Of a DNA stretch of 10,235 nt, positions 7,520 through 10,235 are shown in pieces. Where the stretch lies: assembly GCA_002350625.1 (NCBI GenBank), contig DEFE01000059.1, positions 1-10,235 on the forward strand. The letters run 5' to 3'. The DNA is from Lachnospiraceae bacterium UBA2860 (lineage in GTDB: Bacteria > Bacillota > Clostridia > Lachnospirales > Lachnospiraceae). Position numbers and translations under genes: made by a program. Position 1 is the stretch's first letter. Each line of letters starts with the position of its first letter. The notes beneath the pieces are model-generated. The model made no database searches. It saw only the letters and a program-made list of their open reading frames with translations, and was not told where the DNA came from.

Positions 7520-8863
7520 ATGAAGATCAGACAGAAACAACATAACGGGTTTTCTTTACGCATATTTAACCTTTGGATGGTCGTGGCGGCGATCGTCATG
7601 ACAGCGATCATGGGCTACTCCACCTACCGTCTTTCATCTTCTTTCCTGCGGCTGAAAGAAGCGACAGATAAGCATATTGCTATGGAAGACGCTGCGACCA
7701 GTCTGATGGATGCGTCTGATTATCTGACCGAGAGAGCGCAGCGCTTTGCCGGAACCGGCAACATGGCTTTTCTGGAAGAATACTTCACGGAAGCGGAAGA
7801 ATCCACAAGGCGGGAGAAGGCCCTGGATCAGATGAATGACGATCCCCTCTACGATACTGCGTATCAATATCTCGAAACTGCCATGGAGGCCTCCCTTGAA
7901 CTGATGAATCTGGAATACTACGGGATGAAGCTCGTCATTGAGGCAAAAGGGTATCAGTACTATCCGGAGGCTCTCAAGGATGTCGGGCTGTCAGAAGAAG
8001 ACGCTGCCTTAAGTCCCGATGAAAAGATGTATCATGCGGCGCAGCTCCTCCTCAGCAATGATTATTACAAGCTGAAAGATGTCATTCGTTCAAACATGAA
8101 GCGCAGCCTGAAGGAGATCAAAAACCTGACCCGGAAGGAAGAAGAGGCATCCCTGAAACTTCTCCAGCTGGAGCTCAACATTGTGAGGCTCATCATCCTG
8201 CTTCAGACGATCGGCTTCCTGGCCGTCGTATGGATGACGTCAAGACTTGGCATCCACCCTGTTCTGGAAGCGGCAGACCGGATCAAGGAGGATGATCCGC
8301 TTCCCGAGATCGGGGCAAGTGAGTTCAGATACCTGGCACAGGCATATAATAAGATGTACGATGTCTATAAAAGAAGTCTTGAGAGCCTGAATTTCAAGGC
8401 ATCTCATGATGAATTGACCGGCGCGTACAACCGGGCCGGCTATGACCTTCTTTTACCTGTCATTGACCGGGCTTCAGCGTATCTGCTTCTTTTTGACATA
8501 GATAATTTTAAGGATATTAATGATCAGTATGGACACCAGATCGGTGATAAGATCCTCGCCAGATTCGTCTATGTGCTGAAGAAGAATTTCCGGGCCGATG
8601 ATTATATCTGCAGACTCGGCGGCGATGAATTCTGTGTTCTTATGATCCATGCGGAAGAAAAATGGAAGGATCTGCTGATTGATAAGCTGGAGAAGATCCG
8701 GGCGGAACTGAGCATTCCGAAAGAGCATCCGGGCTTTACCGTAAGCTGCGGCATCGCGCACGGATCAAAAGCTAAGGACACGGCATCCCTTGTCCGCATG
8801 GCAGATGAGGCGCTGTACCGGACGAAGAAGAACGGAAGAGACGGATATACGTTCGCAGATTAA
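7520..8863 (+). CDS. Membrane-anchored diguanylate cyclase (GGDEF)
   Basis: A 447-residue protein from ATG 7520, chosen because GGAG (7510-7513) lies six bases upstream. An in-frame ATG at 7508 would add four residues but has no ribosome site. Helix 1 (about 17-38) and helix 2 (about 221-241) flank an outside, mostly helical sensor of about 180 residues that I cannot assign to a family. A short linker (about 245-290) precedes the GGDEF domain, which begins DELTGAYNRAGY. Active-site features are intact: FDIDNFK (D326) for metal and GGDEF at 367-371. RADD (358-361), exactly five residues before GGDEF, is a complete RxxD I-site, so product inhibition is expected. The reaction is two GTP to c-di-GMP. 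It lies about 77 bases after the EAL gene with no terminator between, so the two probably form an operon of opposing enzymes. Confidence 0.92.
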   Translation: MKIRQKQHNGFSLRIFNLWMVVAAIVMTAIMGYSTYRLSSSFLRLKEATDKHIAMEDAATSLMDASDYLTERAQRFAGTGNMAFLEEYFTEAEESTRREKALDQMNDDPLYDTAYQYLETAMEASLELMNLEYYGMKLVIEAKGYQYYPEALKDVGLSEEDAALSPDEKMYHAAQLLLSNDYYKLKDVIRSNMKRSLKEIKNLTRKEEEASLKLLQLELNIVRLIILLQTIGFLAVVWMTSRLGIHPVLEAADRIKEDDPLPEIGASEFRYLAQAYNKMYDVYKRSLESLNFKASHDELTGAYNRAGYDLLLPVIDRASAYLLLFDIDNFKDINDQYGHQIGDKILARFVYVLKKNFRADDYICRLGGDEFCVLMIHAEEKWKDLLIDKLEKIRAELSIPKEHPGFTVSCGIAHGSKAKDTASLVRMADEALYRTKKNGRDGYTFAD

Positions 8864-8901
8864 AAATATGACAAGGGGTCTGACCCCTTGTCATGTTTTT
8901 T
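8862..8901. terminator. Bidirectional intrinsic terminator between converging operons
   Basis: Bases 8868-8879 and 8883-8894 form a perfect 12-bp stem with a three-base loop (CTG). A run of six T (8896-8901) follows on the + strand. On the - strand the stem is followed one base later by five T (complement of 8862-8866). It begins right after the cyclase stop codon, and its T-run reaches into the TAA stop of the opposing glycosyltransferase. It should end transcription from both sides. Confidence 0.9.
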
Positions 8902-9868
8902 ACTCCACTATCGGCGTATTGTCTTCGAATCCGATCCGCTCCTCCTCCACGACCAGCGGGCGGTCCAGCACCCTCTGGTTGATCGACAGGATGTACTCCC
9001 CGAGAAGTCCCGTGAAGAACAGCTGTACTCCGCCGATGAAGAAGACGCCGATCACAAGCGGCGCGATCCCCGAGCGGAACCAGTCCCAGTGGACGAGCTT
9101 CAGAATCAGATAGACGATCGCGATGACAAAGCTCACCGCGCCGATCGCCATGCCCCCGAAGGTCGCGATGCGGAGCGGCACCTTGGAATAGGCCGTGATT
9201 CCGGTCATCGCCACGTCGTAGAGGCTGTAGTAGTTGTTCTTGCTCTTCCCCGCGCGGCGCTCGGGCCGGTCATAAGGCACGGGCTTGTAGTCATAGCCGA
9301 GCTCGGCGATCATGCCGCGCAGATACGGCATCGGGTCGTGTATGCCGCGCACCACGTCCACGAAGGCTTTGTCGTAGAGCCCGAAGCCCGTAAAGTTCTC
9401 GATGTGGCCGATATCGGTGATCCTCCTGAGGATCTTGTAATACTCTCTTCTGACAAAACCGATGATCTTTCCCTCCTCGGTCTTGTTCTTGATGCCGATG
9501 ACGATCTTGTTGCCGGCCTCCCACTCGTGCACGAGCGTCGGAATCATCTCCGGCGGATCCTGAAAATCCGCGTTGAGGCGGATCACCGCGTCGCCGTACG
9601 CCTGCCTGAGGCCGTGCACCGGCGAGCGGAGCTGTCCGAAGTTGCGCGCGTTGAAAATGGCTTTGACATGCGCATCCTCCGCGCAGATCTTCCTCAGGAG
9701 CTGCCGCGTCCCGTCCTTCGAGTGGTTGTCGATATAGATGATCTCATAGTCATAAGCGGGCAGCTGCTCCGTGAAGATCGCCCGAAGCGTCTCCGTCATC
9801 GGCCCGACGTTCTCCTGCTCGTTGTAGGTCGGGATGACGACGGACAGCAGTTTTCGCTTCTCACTCAT
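8900..9868 (-). CDS. GtrB/CsbB-like family 2 glycosyltransferase (polyprenyl-phosphate sugar synthase)
   Basis: A 322-residue protein with a GT-A fold and two C-terminal helices (about 234-258 and 267-292), the layout of dolichol- or undecaprenyl-phosphate sugar transferases (DPM1, GtrB, ArnC, CsbB). It starts SVVIPTYNEQENVG and has YIDNHSKDGT, NARNFGQLRS and NADFQDPPE (99-107). The last is the DXD-region motif, usually DADLQDPPE; here the first Asp is Asn while D101 remains. The end, GEYILSINQRVLDRPLVVEE, is also typical. The predicted role is moving a sugar from a nucleotide donor to undecaprenyl phosphate at the inner membrane face. The ATG overlaps the preceding gene's TGA (ATGA), and AAGGAG (9884-9879) lies ten bases upstream, so translation is probably coupled. 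Sugar identity is not readable. It could serve the YfhO protein encoded at 481-3351. Confidence 0.9.
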   Translation of the reverse strand: MSEKRKLLSVVIPTYNEQENVGPMTETLRAIFTEQLPAYDYEIIYIDNHSKDGTRQLLRKICAEDAHVKAIFNARNFGQLRSPVHGLRQAYGDAVIRLNADFQDPPEMIPTLVHEWEAGNKIVIGIKNKTEEGKIIGFVRREYYKILRRITDIGHIENFTGFGLYDKAFVDVVRGIHDPMPYLRGMIAELGYDYKPVPYDRPERRAGKSKNNYYSLYDVAMTGITAYSKVPLRIATFGGMAIGAVSFVIAIVYLILKLVHWDWFRSGIAPLVIGVFFIGGVQLFFTGLLGEYILSINQRVLDRPLVVEEERIGFEDNTPIVE

Positions 9869-10235
9869 TGCCGTCTCTCTCCTTCCGTCATCGGAATTTC
9901 AAGTTCTCTCTCCAGCTCGGCCCGGTCAAGGAACGGGGCCATGTCCTCAAGCGGCACGGTCGCGTAGCTGCCGTCCGGAAGCCGCCTGGAGGAAGCCTTC
10001 GGCTCCGTGCTCTGCAGCGGGGACGCCTGCACTTCGATGAGCGCTGGCAGCGGCAGTTCCATCGCCGCCGCGAGGTCCTCATCAAGCGTCTCGTTCCTCA
10101 GGCAGGCGCCGTAGGAAAATCCGAAGGTCTCCGCGACCTTCGCCGCCTCCGGGAAGCCGAGGTCCCCGCTCTCCGGCCCGATGCCGATGAGCTTCTCATC
10201 CCCGAAATAAGCCCGCTCGGTCTGCCTGATCGAGT
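9865..10235 (-). CDS. Thiamine-diphosphate enzyme of acetolactate-synthase type, C-terminal part
   Basis: The frame runs off the right edge; about 122 C-terminal residues are visible, well beyond the first internal ATG at 10062. The readable part includes QTERAYFGDEKLIGIGPESG, then DLGFPEAAKVAETFGF and LPALIEVQAS. These match the end of the C-terminal thiamine-diphosphate-binding domain of acetolactate-synthase-like enzymes (the DF..iA.a.G pattern, then P.liEv). Relatives inside polysaccharide loci include YerE-type enzymes, which add a two-carbon unit to a keto-deoxy sugar to make branched sugars. Given the glycan neighbours, such a role is more likely than branched-chain amino acid synthesis, but this is inference from context. 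The catalytic glutamate and the start of the cofactor-binding motif lie outside the window. The gene overlaps the downstream glycosyltransferase by four bases, so both belong to one operon transcribed leftwards. Confidence 0.75.
   Translation of the reverse strand, partial: SIRQTERAYFGDEKLIGIGPESGDLGFPEAAKVAETFGFSYGACLRNETLDEDLAAAMELPLPALIEVQASPLQSTEPKASSRRLPDGSYATVPLEDMAPFLDRAELERELEIPMTEGERRQ

Noticed and set aside
8888..9967. 359-residue open frame on the + strand opposite the GT2 gene
   Set aside because: Asp/Arg/His/Leu-rich shadow translation. The - strand frame has full GT2 motifs, and this frame starts inside the terminator region.

Overview
The window looks like part of a surface-glycan locus from a GC-rich member of the Bacillota, most likely Clostridia (Lachnospiraceae-like). 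That guess rests on the family mix: a YfhO-type membrane protein, a multi-spanning protein of a type common in Bacillota glycan loci, a solute-binding-domain/GGDEF/EAL receptor, and clear Shine-Dalgarno sites. No marker gene fixes the taxonomy.

Layout. Bases 2-5151 (+ strand) carry three envelope or glycan genes. First is the C-terminal end of a WecE/RffA-type sugar-nucleotide aminotransferase. Five bases later comes a 956-residue YfhO-family protein. After a 120-base spacer with a direct repeat and a hairpin comes a 559-residue polytopic membrane protein that may be a GT-C glycosyltransferase. Bases 5154-8863 (+ strand) hold a separate two-gene cyclic-di-GMP module with its own plausible promoter. 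It consists of a receptor with a degenerate GGDEF and an intact EAL domain (predicted phosphodiesterase), followed by a membrane-anchored diguanylate cyclase with intact GGDEF motif and inhibitory I-site. A long perfect hairpin with a T-run on each strand (8862-8901) ends this unit. Bases 8900-10235 (- strand) hold a converging glycan operon: the C-terminal end of a thiamine-diphosphate enzyme of the acetolactate-synthase type, overlapping by four bases a GtrB/CsbB-like family 2 glycosyltransferase with two C-terminal membrane helices.

How the genes may work together. The aminotransferase and the thiamine-diphosphate enzyme suggest synthesis of unusual deoxy or branched sugars. The family 2 enzyme would load a sugar onto undecaprenyl phosphate. 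YfhO, and perhaps the second polytopic protein, would transfer lipid-linked sugars to an acceptor outside the membrane. This matches the known CsbB/YfhO arrangement in Bacillus, although here the two genes lie in opposing operons. The cyclic-di-GMP pair between them could tune glycan or surface behaviour to outside signals, but the sequence shows only proximity, not a regulatory link.

The most unusual local structures are an in-frame Ser/Glu/Ala-rich minisatellite inside yfhO, and a 28-base perfect direct repeat across the yfhO stop codon.
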